A stretch of 64,000 bases of DNA from Cercis canadensis (lineage: Eukaryota > Streptophyta > Magnoliopsida > Fabales > Fabaceae): NCBI GenBank assembly GCA_003255065.1, contig QAOA01008735.1, positions 497,832-561,831 on the forward strand, read 5' to 3'. Under the pieces are notes generated by a model. That model was not told the DNA's origin, made no database searches, and worked only from the letters and a program-made list of their open reading frames with translations. Shown here in pieces: positions 1-10,173 of this stretch (position 1 is the stretch's first letter; every line of letters begins with the position of its first letter). Position numbers and translations under genes: made by a program.

Positions 1-780
1 TGTTAAGTGTATAAGGGTTAGGGTTTATAGATTAAGATTTTAGAGGTTTGGGATAATCTTTTAGGGGTTTAAGTTAAGTCATTTACATATGAGTTTTAAG
101 ATTTAGGGTTTGACATTTAAAGGTTTAGGTGTTAGGGTTTGACATTTAAGAGTTTTGGGGTTATAATTTAGGGTATAGTATTTTAGGGTTTAGGGTCTAA
201 GTTGAGGGTTAAAAATGTATGTGAGCTAAGTGGTTAGGGTTTAGAGTTATAAGTTTAGGGTTTTAGGGTTTATGGTTTGAATTTTAGTGGTTAGAGTTAT
301 AATTTTATGTTTTAAGTTTGGAGTTTGAAATTTGTGATTTAGGGTTTAAAGAATGAGATTCAAGATTTTGAGTGTAGAGTTTCAAATTTGAGGTTCGGGT
401 TTGGGCTTTAGGATTTGCACATGGGGTTTAGTGTATAAAATGTATGATTTGGGGTTTCATTTTTTAGGGGTTAGAATTGAGGGTTTTGTAATTTTTTTAG
501 GGATTTAAATTGAGGGCATGAGGTTTAGGTTTGAAGTTTGGGACTTTTGGGACTTAGGGTTTTGAGAATTATAATTTAAGTTTTTTAAGTTAAGGTTTGA
601 GATTGGAGTTGAGGGTATAGATATTTTTCTATTTTAGGGTTTAAGATTAAGGGGTTTGGGGTTTCATATTAGGGGATTAGGGTTATGGTTATGAGTTTGT
701 TTGAATAAGGTGTTATGATTTATTAAATCTTATTTTGGTCCATTTATAAGTGTAATTAATGTTATTTTGGTTGATGTTAG
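1..780. repeat. Degenerate telomere-like (TTTAGGG) tract
   Basis: About 780 bases are strongly G/T-biased and full of AGGGTTT, TTTAGGG and one-base variants such as AGGTTT, GAGGTTT and GGGGTTT. The plant telomere unit is TTTAGGG. Units are irregularly spaced and mutated, with no perfect array, so this is an interstitial degenerate tract and not a chromosome end. All units lie on the same strand. It sits directly upstream of the PMD gene inside the MULE and may include that gene's 5' region. No open reading frame is credible here. Confidence 0.7.
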
Positions 781-3035
781 GAACCAAGACTTATTCGTCC
801 TCGTTCGCACAAGATGTCGGGCCCAGATGAGAGATTGGTTCCATATCTTGAGAGGGCGGGGTTCTGTAGGGTTTACCATGTGAAACCTATGCAGTTAGAC
901 TTATAGTATCTTTCTGCATTGGTGGAGCGATGGCGCCCAGAGACTCACTCATTCCACATGGCTTTTGGCGAGTGCACTGTGACCCTACAAGACGTGGAGG
1001 TCTTGTTAGGGCTTCATGTTGACGACATCGCTGTTGACGGGAGGAGCTACCATCCGCTATGGCACGACAAGGTAGTACGTCTATTAGGAGTAGCGCCTCC
1101 CGCGAATGTCATTTCAGGTTCTCGGATTCGCCTGTTGTGGTTGAGGCAGACATTTGGTCACTGTCCATCAGATGCAGAACCACACGTACTGGAGTATTAT
1201 GCACGGGCATATATACTTATATTGATTGGGTCGTGGCTGATGCCAGAAACCACAGGGAACTACGTGCACTTGATGTACCTGCATATGGTGGAGGACTTTG
1301 ACATTGCAGGGACACGCAGCTGGGGTGCAGCTGTACTTGGTCATCTCTACCGAAACTTGTGCAATTTTACCCTGGAGCGAAGCATGGAGGTCGGAGGATG
1401 CCTATTCCTTTTACAGGCTTGGGCATTTGAGAGATTCCCTACATTGTCCCCGTGGCCGTCCCCCGAGGCGCTCCCTCAACCTCTTACTGTTCCAGTGGCG
1501 TACAGGTTAGTGCAATGTCTTTTATGTATTATGTTTAAATATAGAGTTATATGGTATGAGTGCTAATTATAAGTGTAATTAATGTACTAGGTGGAGACGC
1601 CCACTTAGTTATGAGCACATTAGATTCCGCGACAGGAGTCATGTGCAATATCGTCGTGCTTTTGATCGTCTGCCAGACCATGAGGTAATAAATAAATTTT
1701 GTGGTACTTAATTAATATTTATTAACTAAATTATCATTTATTATGGGCCATTATAAGTGTAATTAATTATTTTAACTGTACAGGTCGTTTGGCAGCCGTA
1801 TCAGAGCATTCAGCTGCCACCGTTTTGTACTAGTGGCGCTGAGATATGGACTGCTCGTGTGCCCCTATGTTCATTTAATGTGATAGAGGGACATTACCCC
1901 GAGCGAGTGCTTCGTCAGTTCGGTGCGCTGTAGACCATTCCGGCAAATCCCTCGGAATATGACGATGAGTTGGAGTGCTGTACCATCCGAGGGAAGCAGG
2001 ATACTGATTGGCCAGTTTTCCATTATGTTTACTACATGATGTGGCATCGACAGCGACAGAGCTTAGAAGCAGCAGCTCCGGGGCTAAGTGTTGCACTTGA
2101 TTATATGTCATGGTTTCTTCGGATCATTCGGAGGTGGATGAGTCATACTGCCGCACAGCTTGATCAGGTTAGTGTAATATCTCTAACTTGATTGACTCAA
2201 TTTTGTTTTTAGAAAAAAATGATATTAATTTTAAATTAATTGTTGTATTTAGGATGACATAGCTACACAACAGCAGGAGGCACCACATCATGCTCCGCGA
2301 CAACAGGATCCATCATATCATACTCCGCGACAACAGGATCCACCGCATATACCTCCACCGTATTAGCGTCCACCGCATCAGCAGGGTTTAGGGTTTCAGT
2401 CTAGCAGTGCATTGCAGGGGCCATATGCACGACGACTGTCGCCAGAGGAGTGGTCCGCTTTTCAGGCTGAGCTGCAGATTGCCATGGCACCAGTGCTTGC
2501 ACGATAGGGAATTATTCCCCCTAATATTCCCGATCAGCAGAGACAGGAGGTGCCACCCCATCGTCGTGTTAACCCTGGTAGGTCGAGATCGTCATCAGCT
2601 AGCAGTTCCTCTAGTCATGGTTCGGGGTCGTCACGAAAATCGAGGAGCCGTGCTGGTCCTTCGACTTCAGCACCACGTGATGCAGTCTTACAGTCGCGGT
2701 TCGGGGTGCCCCATAACACTGTAGACATGATGGGTCATGATTACATGAGGGGAGTTATGTCTCCTCCATGTAATGTATTTGGCACTACTGTGGGTGTCCC
2801 ACCATCTGCTAATACTGTTTAGTTGAATCTGGGTCTAACAGTTGGCCTTGTCACTTCATCTGTTGCAGATTGTTACATACCTGGGCCAGCATTCGAGACT
2901 CCGTTGCCACCAGCTCGTTCGTACCCGACGGAGCAGGATGGTCACCGGATTCAGTTCACTGACTACGTTGATCCGAACCTGGTGGACACTATGATCCCAG
3001 ATCAGCAGGATCAGGATCGAGACTGGTTCGATTGA
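781..3035 (+). pseudogene. Plant mobile domain (PMD/MAIN-like) gene of the MULE, interrupted by stops
   Basis: PMD proteins resemble the plant MAIN/MAIL1 family, involved in silencing and meristem maintenance, and often travel in transposons. Exons are placed at 781-1505, 1591-1684, 1784-2167 and 2253-3035, joined in frame by GT-AG introns. The first carries the typical start ALVERWRPETHSFHMAFGEC followed by TLQDVEVLLGLHVDD; later exons give the RRPLSYEHIRFRD and WFLRIIRRWM segments. The last exon is a low-complexity Gln/Pro/Ser tail ending DQQDQDRDWFD. In-frame stops lie at 904-906, 1931-1933, 2364-2366, 2505-2507 and 2820-2822, all TAG, with no frameshift seen. The upstream acceptor at 779-780 implies an earlier exon that I could not identify. 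Decayed transposon cargo, not a host gene. Confidence 0.8.
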
Positions 3036-3422
3036 TGTATTGACTTAGCCATTTCTTATTTATATTTAGTGTTTTACTATTCTGCATTTCTATTTAGTAC
3101 CTTATCGATCAAGACTTGTTTGTATGACATAACTTGATTGATGTAATCTATGATTGCATCACATTACTGTTGTCCTTTATCCAATTAGTATTTGAATTTT
3201 CATCACCGGATTCAGAGTTCCAATTGTTTTTCTTACCCCAATTAAAGTTGATTAGTGATTTTAGATATTTACAATTAATTATTTGTTGATGATGCATAAT
3301 TACATTCACTTCTCTACTAGTTACAGTACGAAGATATAAAACATAAAAATCTGCTGAGTTGATATAATAAAATACATCAAACCATGACAAACATAGCTTA
3401 TATTTTACAAACATAAAATACA
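3036..3422. other. Short spacer between converging MULE genes
   Basis: AT-rich 3' flanks of the PMD gene and the first small minus-strand ORF. No coding signal is visible. Confidence 0.6.
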
Positions 3423-3824
3423 TCAATTATCATCAGTTTCGTAATCAGGATAAGTCATGATGGACTGAATTTCTAAAGGTGATAACTCACGATTCATAGT
3501 AGCAGCTTGTTCCTTAGCAAGTTTTAACAAATAGTAGCAGCATCGCCTAACCAACATGCGGTTGTTCTCCTTTCTGATCTCTGGAATAGCCGCCTCATAG
3601 TCATGACGATTTATTCGAGGCATTCTTAACGACCACCTATAGACAGGAGGAGCTCCAAGGGATTGTAATTGTTGTACCAAATCTTCAGCTTCATCAATTC
3701 GATATGCCCACTCCCGACGTAAGCCAGCGTAATATTCCCTTGGATCCGAATGTATTTTGCTTTCGTAATCATCGTTAAACCTTGGTAGCAACCAGACAGT
3801 GTTTGTGTGGTGTCTTCTTGGCAT
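3423..3824 (-). CDS. Small hypothetical MULE ORF (133 aa), uninterrupted
   Basis: An open frame of 133 codons starts MPRRHHTNTVWLLPRFNDDY and ends with acidic YETDDN. It is charged and predicted helical in the middle (DEAEDLVQQLQSL, then EIRKENNRMLVRRCCYYLL). There is no signal peptide or membrane segment and I do not recognise a domain. It lies downstream of the transposase on the same strand, inside the element. The second half resembles the neighbouring ORF at 3957-4387: both contain MPR, then an I/R-R-K/E-E-N-N core about 20-25 residues later, then a Lys/Arg/Glu-rich helix and an acidic tail. It may be an accessory MULE protein. Function unknown; the uninterrupted frame could be chance survival. 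Confidence 0.45.
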   Translation of the reverse strand: MPRRHHTNTVWLLPRFNDDYESKIHSDPREYYAGLRREWAYRIDEAEDLVQQLQSLGAPPVYRWSLRMPRINRHDYEAAIPEIRKENNRMLVRRCCYYLLKLAKEQAATMNRELSPLEIQSIMTYPDYETDDN

Positions 3825-3956
3825 AATGTTTCAACCTATTACTTAACAGAAATAATGAACTAATAAAATGCACTGAACAAACTTCCATGAACAAGTGTGA
3901 CATTTTTAATTAACAATAATGTATTAAATCACTAAATTAAGGTCAAGCTTCATCAT

Positions 3957-4387
3957 TCTTCATCCGACATCTTAATATCCGATAGACATTCAGGCTCACG
4001 GCACAGGCGAGCCCACATACGAGCACGTGCCACGTCCCCCTCGGTCATTGCCTCTCTCGAACTACGTTCGCAGTCACTTCAATATAATCTGATTCGTATA
4101 CAATTATTCTCTTCTCTTATGCGATACAAAGCAGATCGTAATTCCGAAATACTTTTTCTTGGCATATGTACGGCTAAACATCGTGGAACACGAATGTTTA
4201 GAATCGTATACAATTCCTGCAAATTAGTACATTCACATTCTCTACGTTGTCATTCAATCAACATAATACTATGTACTTGTGATGAGTCATGTAACATTGG
4301 ATCCAGTGGATACGAGAAGTCATCATCTAACATCCACCGACACCCACAAGCTCTAAAAATGTCTCCCGACGTGTATTGTAACACCAT
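3957..4387 (-). pseudogene. Second small MULE ORF, related to the 3423-3824 ORF, with two stops
   Basis: Reading the minus strand from an ATG at 4387 gives MVLQYTSGDIFRACGCRWML, then a stop, then a segment starting MPRKSISELRSALYRIREEN and, after a second stop (LY*SDCERSS), an acidic end KMSDEE. The MPR...IREENN...acidic-end pattern matches the ORF at 3423-3824, suggesting an old internal duplication. Both stops are TGA and could come from TGG or CGA codons. It lies between that ORF and the transposase on the same strand. The product is not recognised. Confidence 0.4.
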
Positions 4388-4560
4388 TTTGATATCATGT
4401 AAACCGTCATTACGGAAATGATACTTAATTATGATAACAATAATGTAATTTTAACAAAACTATATTAATTATATAAGTGATACATCTGAAATTAGAGTTA
4501 TACAATGAAAATGATTCAATTTCTTCTAATGCGAACAACACACATAATGGAGGACGCAGA

Positions 4561-7324
4561 TCAAGGTTGATCTTCCTTCCTGTTTGGACATCGCCTCCTG
4601 TTGTGGCCTTCCATACGACAAAGGCTACATCTACCAGCGCCAGACAAAGATTCTCCCAAATCCATCTCATTCCGTATTCGCCTTGAAACTGGTCGTCCTT
4701 TTTCCCTTAGCAACCCACGATTTGGAATTACCTTAATCCTCCCCAGATTTGGCCACTGCTCCTCTCCACCAATTGGGTGAAACTTTCTATTATACGCACG
4801 GATAAGGCTTTCAGTGGAGTACACTGGACTAACATACTTTCATGCATCGATTGCAATAGAGGCACAAGCAGATATGACGTGCGTACACGGTATATGAAGA
4901 GCTTGAAATTGACCACACGCACACTTAGAATCCCTAAGATTAAGAGCATATGATCGACAGCTAATCTACCCCGTAGAATCAAACATCTCCTTAACTTCAA
5001 ACGATTCATTGTCTCTATTAAATAGTATTGGCCAGTGCAAGGATGCGTTACGGCTATTACGGGTCATTCTTTTTTGGACATCATCAGTCCATGCTTGTCC
5101 ACTGGCCAGTCTTGCTCGAGCCATTTCTCGTCTCTCCATGAAAATACGATTCATCCTGTAGTACGTGGCTCTAACAAGAGCAGTAATAGGTATGTTGCGA
5201 ACACCTTACAACGTGTCATTAACACATTCAGCCAAATTAGTTGTCATAAGGCCAAAACGTCTACCGTTGATGTCCCCTTGTTGTGTCCATTTTGCCTTAT
5301 CAATACCATTGATATACTGCCAGACGTCTTCTTTCTGACATTCCCTATGTATTTCTGTCATTAACTCCTCAAATTTGATTGACTCAAACTGAGCTCCTGT
5401 CAATTACAGTTAAAGGTTAAATTGTCACTATGTACTGTGTTCCTTTAGTTATGACTGATAAAAAGTTAACATCTTACTGAAAAATATTCTTACCGGCTCT
5501 GTAGATTTTGTGCTTCAAAGGGACATTCTTAAAATAAGTGTTCCAGTTGCTCACAACGTGACGCAAACAAAAGAAATTGTAAGCTAATGGTGGACGCTAA
5601 CCAACATCTACATCTTCGACAAATGACAATATGCTCACATGTCGATCTGAAATGAGCGCCAAATCTTGCAAGTTCTTAGCCACGTGCTGTCTCAGATGTT
5701 TCAAAAATCATGACCACGTTTCTTTTGTTTCACCTTCCACGACAGCATAAGCAAGAGGCAAGGGAGATCGAGATCCGTCCTGTGTAGTGGCGATTAGCAG
5801 TGTCTGCTTGTACTTCCCATACAAGAAAGTACCATCAATTTGAATAACTGGTTTACACCAACGGAATGCATCAATACATGGTTTAAAAGCCCAAAAAACA
5901 CGTCGAAATCTCCTCAATGTAAGATCATTCACAGGTCTTCCTATCCATCGATCATTCATACACCATTCCACCAAGGTTCCGGGTGCATCTCTCTGCAATG
6001 CAGCCATCCATCTTGGTAACTTGTTGTAACTCTCTTCCCAATCACCATATATACGAGCAATCACTTTTTGCTTTGCAAGCCACGCTTTTCTATACGAGAT
6101 TTGATAGGAGAATTGACTTCTAATGCGTTCTTGTATCAGCTTAATTGGCACATCTGTCTTCTCCTCAATCATGCTAACAATCAAGGTCGTAATCACCTTA
6201 ACATCCAGTTGTTTGTGGTCTTGAGTTAAGATGGCGTTTGTGCAACTGTGTGGTCCATTGTACTTCCTGTTCTCCCACATATTGCTTTTACATCTTAAGC
6301 AGACTCTAAGTCTCCAATTGCATCCAGAACCATAATTATTACATTCCAAAATTAGCTTATGAGGTTTAGATTCTTTTACCTTAAAATTATAATGCGTATA
6401 AACGGCATATTGCTTCACAGTTGACTGAAGATCTTCCTTGCTGGTGAACTGTTGACCAATTTGCAGTTCGTCACCTCTTTGCCACCTATTCACTCCGGAA
6501 CATTCTTCAAGAACATCACTCTGTTGCAATGCCTCAAAGTACACATGTGAATAGTATGGAGGAAGGACCGAATGAATTGGTGTCACGTGTTGGACTTCTT
6601 CCTCAAGCGATGGGACGTTCAAATCTAACACTTCGTCGTCTCCGCCTAATTCTTCCCCATCTGGCACGTACTCTGCTTCCTCATCATCACTTGTGTCAAC
6701 TAGAGGATCAATAGGAGAGTTACCCCTATTGATATTCGTCTGCTCAATAATACGTCCGCTGCCTCCAACTTCATTCACACGGCCGCTTTCAGGGATACGA
6801 GCTTGGCTAGAACTAGCCAAACCATGTTCAAATGCATATGAACCAAGTTCCGGTTGATAACAAGGTTCCGCTTCTATCCCTTCTTGACTATATGGAGGAT
6901 AAGAAGTAGGGATTGAACAAACACCGCTTGCATCAATACATTGTTTATCATCATCTTGTTGATCACCATCTTGTTCATTATCACCACTACTAACTTCATT
7001 TTCAACAATTTTCACCTCAACATATATTTCAATGGCACTAAGAGATTTAAGTTTAATATGATTCTCAAACATAGATTCTACATCCTCATCAGAGCTCAAC
7101 TCAATAATATTATAAAATAATAGATTAACAGATATAGGAACTCTATAAATAATCTTGTTAACAACTGCATTCTCTGTCAAACCCAATTTCCGATGAATAT
7201 AAAATTGTAAACGTTCTAGTCCACATCTGTTCTTCAAATTCAAACCAACGGGTCTAGGACCATTATACATGACACCTTGAGAACCATCATATATCTGACC
7301 ATTGTAATAAACTAATAGAAGCAT
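4561..7324 (-). pseudogene. MURA-type MULE transposase, interrupted by four stops
   Basis: The protein has the full plan of a plant Mutator transposase. From the start at 7324 there is a PB1-like N-terminal region and acidic linker (residues about 1-270), then the Mutator DNA-binding zinc region with C...C...H-x-C (around ECNNYGSGCNWRLRV to GPHSC), then the MULE DDE domain with IDGTF (first Asp), ISDRH (second Asp) and NLAECVN (candidate Glu), the SWIM finger CACGQFQALHIPCTH, and a terminal knuckle CSLCRMEGHNRRRC. One GT-AG intron (5397-5493) joins KIYRA to GAQFESIKF. In-frame stops lie at 5708-5710 (TGA), 5597-5599 (TAG), 4976-4978 (TAG) and 4840-4842 (TGA); no frameshift was found. The first stop falls just after the GETKETWS segment, so only 538 residues are continuous. 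The catalytic domain is broken, so the copy is dead. Confidence 0.88.
5397..5493 (-). other. Intron in MULE transposase
   Basis: Minus-strand donor G|GTAAGA and acceptor TTGACAG|GAG; removal restores frame across the DDE domain. Length 97 bp. Confidence 0.75.
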
Positions 7325-8038
7325 CTTCCTCCTAAATTATCAATAATACATAATATTAAAATCATCACAATATCTTAAATCTTAAATACTAATAATTATT
7401 TAACATCATAATTTAAACAACATTCTAATAAAAATTATAATAAATAAACATATTAAATAAAAAAAAATTAAACATACCTTAACTACGTACACACTTTCTG
7501 CACTTCAATAAATTTTTCTTCACAACAATTTTACACAAACCTTCTTACACATCTCATAATCCACTCAATACTTCGTAATGAACAAATGAAATCGAATGCT
7601 TATTTATAGAAGAGATCTTCTATAGAAAATGCTGATTTGAGGGTCAATACAGTGTCCGCGTTTTACAGTAAGAAAATGGCGTTTTACAGGCGAAAACCAG
7701 CGTCTTATAATCTCCACATTCAAGTCAGCATGTTCTTTAAGAACACGCGGATCTAAATCCGCGTTTTCCATTATAACAGTGCTCTCAGTGCAGGGCGCTT
7801 TGGCAACCGTGTTTTCATTTCAGCGTTTTCTACCTATACGTTTCAGCGTTTATTGAACAAAACGCAAATTTAACTTCGCGTTTCCTATTAAAAACGCTGT
7901 TTTATATCAGCGTTTTATGATAAAAACGCGTACGCGTTTGTTAGCCAAAATAAACAGACCCCTTTTGATAAATACTTTAAAAACTAACCTATTTTCGTAT
8001 TTAGTTTATAAAAAGGCATTATTTTAGTAAAATAGCCC
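7325..8038. repeat. MULE right terminal region with repeated GCGTTT motifs
   Basis: Upstream of the transposase start there is AT-rich leader, then between about 7650 and 7945 at least eight copies of GCGTTT followed by T, A, C or G, several as CAGCGTTT or CGCGTTT. CpG-bearing motifs stand out against the AT-rich background. In MuDR the transposase binds and is expressed from the terminal repeat, so clustered motifs near the end may be subterminal binding sites. The outer 70 bases are AT-rich and look like the terminal repeat itself. A matching left repeat is outside the window. Confidence 0.55.
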
Positions 8039-10173
8039 ATTAATATTGTCACACAAGTTGAGAAATGACCAACTTAACAGGTAACCAAAAATAAATACTC
8101 ACCATTAGATTTGGCACATAGCACAAGAAATGGTGGTGATTATGCCACCTAGGATGGGGTTATATAACCCTATATTTTTGTCTGGGTTAAATTAAAGTCC
8201 CCCATAGGGTATATATACTTTCTGTGACTACTTTCAAGTTTCAACTAAATATATAAAATAGATAAGAGACCGGCGTTATTTTGTTTTAAGCATTAAACTT
8301 CATAGCAACGGGACAAAGCCATGCTTAAAGTATTCTCAATCACATCGATCAATCTGTCTTTTTTTTTTTTTTGGGTATTACATATTGATCAGTTTGTCTA
8401 GTTTGCCTATTAACAGGGAAAACAGAACGTTGTTAGTGCTACTAGCCAATTCATAAAAGTGCATAGTATAAAGAGACAGTAGTTATACCATTATTAATGT
8501 GTATCTGGACCAATATAGCTGATGAGAGGCGAGAAGTCTTTCTCTTAGCGCAAAGCCTTCATCTGCACACTATATGACAGTGACAGCATTTTTTTGCCCT
8601 AATAGATAGTGATGAGAAACGTTTTTTTTTTTCGGGGGCAGAGATGAGATTTTATGTCTAGTTTTAGCAAATCTAATTAATTGAATCTATGGACATCCTA
8701 ATATGTAAGGATGACAAATTGACTCATACCAATGGGCCTCTGCAAATGTATATATATGTATACCAAAAATCTAATCTAAAATCAACTAACCCATGTGCAT
8801 TATATATTCTAATTGCTTGGAGGCTTTTATCATTGTTTGAGAACAATCTTGATAATTTTGTTTGAGTATTATTTATCTTATTGTTATTGTTTGAGAACAT
8901 ATTGAATCTTTGATGATGTTGTTTGATGATTATTTATATTCTCTTGTTAGATTAAACTTGAATTTTAATAAAAAAAAAATTATGATTGATGAATTAAACT
9001 CATGAATTGTATTAATTTAAACTTAAACATAACTATATACTGGTAAATGGGATGAGGCATGGGATAGTAGGCATTTATTGGGGACGGGGATAAGACTCTT
9101 GATAAATCCCCAATCGGGGATGGGAATATGGGGAATGAGAGCCTCGCCCCATCCCTACTAATATGTCATTCTTATAGGAGCTTTTATGGATAACAGTCGC
9201 ATTTGAAGCGTGCTAAATATCATTGACCAATTCAAGGAAATATGTTTATTTATCATTTAGGATATGATGTCGTCATTCTTTGCTTAAAAAAATGTAGCTG
9301 ATAGAGGAGAAAATAAAATAGCAATATTTGCCAAGCATTTTTCCTCCATAAAAATATGATTTGAAATTTATCATCATTATTATTATAATTACTATCGATT
9401 ATCATTTTATTGTTTAACATTTTTTTTATTATCAGCTATCACTAATTGTTGATAGTCAGGTTAAAATTTGTTAAAGAATGATTCGATATTGGGAGATAGG
9501 ACAAGTCTATTATTATTTGTAATTAATCATTATAAATTTGGGCTTGTGACATCTTGGCTATCTTTTGTAGTCTTAGGTAAGGCGCAGTATTTTAGTGTAA
9601 AGTGTGCAAACTTAATCTTGCAATAGCTCGTGATTGAAGGAATTGTTAGAATTAATATCATATATATTCGTTAAGTTCCCAATCCATTCTATGTAATTGT
9701 AGAAATTTTTGTTTACCTTGTCTCATTGAGAACTGCCTATTATTCTAGAGTAGGAGAGGAAGCCTATGTTTTCATCTGAACACATACCAGTGGATTCATA
9801 TATAAGATTTTTTTTTGGCCATCAATTCATATGAGATTTAGAGATTAAAATCACACATAAAAATGCGTTTCCACTTAATTATATATTTTCTAAATTCATG
9901 TTGCCTATTTTCTTCCTACATTCATCTCTGAATTCAGAGGTAAAATATATATATATATATTGATTAGACCAAGAAGAAAAAATTTATCAAATACTCATCC
10001 ATTACTACATAGACACATAAGTAGTAAATCTTTTTATTTCCCGCAGACTATCTCTGGGGTTCTCTGCTAGTTTCTATTACAACTTTATTTCAGTTGACTA
10101 TGGGTATAGCAACCCAAGCCTAGGGCAAGGAAAAATAAAATAAACAGGCTTAGCAGTGCAAAACAGGGAAAAG
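8039..10173. other. AT-rich intergenic region with possible transposon remnant
   Basis: No gene is supported. Poly-T and poly-A runs and a short (AT)n tract (about 9942-9961) are present. At 9050-9160 a GGGGA/GGGATGGGG-rich patch ending in CGCCCCATCCC stands out from the surroundings and resembles the G-rich subterminal part of some plant non-autonomous DNA transposons, but I see no clear ends. The segment next to 10173 holds the 3' flank of the P450 gene. Confidence 0.4.

Larger units (their letters stand above)
1..8038. mobile_element. Large Mutator-like element (MULE) carrying a PMD gene, left end outside window
   Basis: The block contains a PMD-domain gene on the plus strand and, converging on it, a MURA-type transposase with two small ORFs on the minus strand. 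The transposase promoter side faces the right end, as in MuDR-type elements. The right terminus is placed near 8038: read inward on the minus strand it begins GGCTATTTTACTAAAATAAT, resembling in layout the terminal repeats of the 402-bp MITE at 42409-42810, whose 9-bp target-site duplication marks it as Mutator-type. The left terminus is not seen, so terminal inverted repeats and target-site duplication cannot be tested. PMD genes are known passengers of plant MULEs. Both main genes carry several in-frame stops, so this copy is inactive. The exact right boundary is uncertain by a base or two. Confidence 0.75.

Noticed and set aside
1-780. True chromosome end
   Set aside because: Repeats are highly degenerate and followed by transposon genes, so this is interstitial.
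9040-9165. G-rich patch as a G-quadruplex or regulatory island
   Set aside because: Runs of G are irregular and look like degraded transposon subterminal sequence; no clear ends or function.
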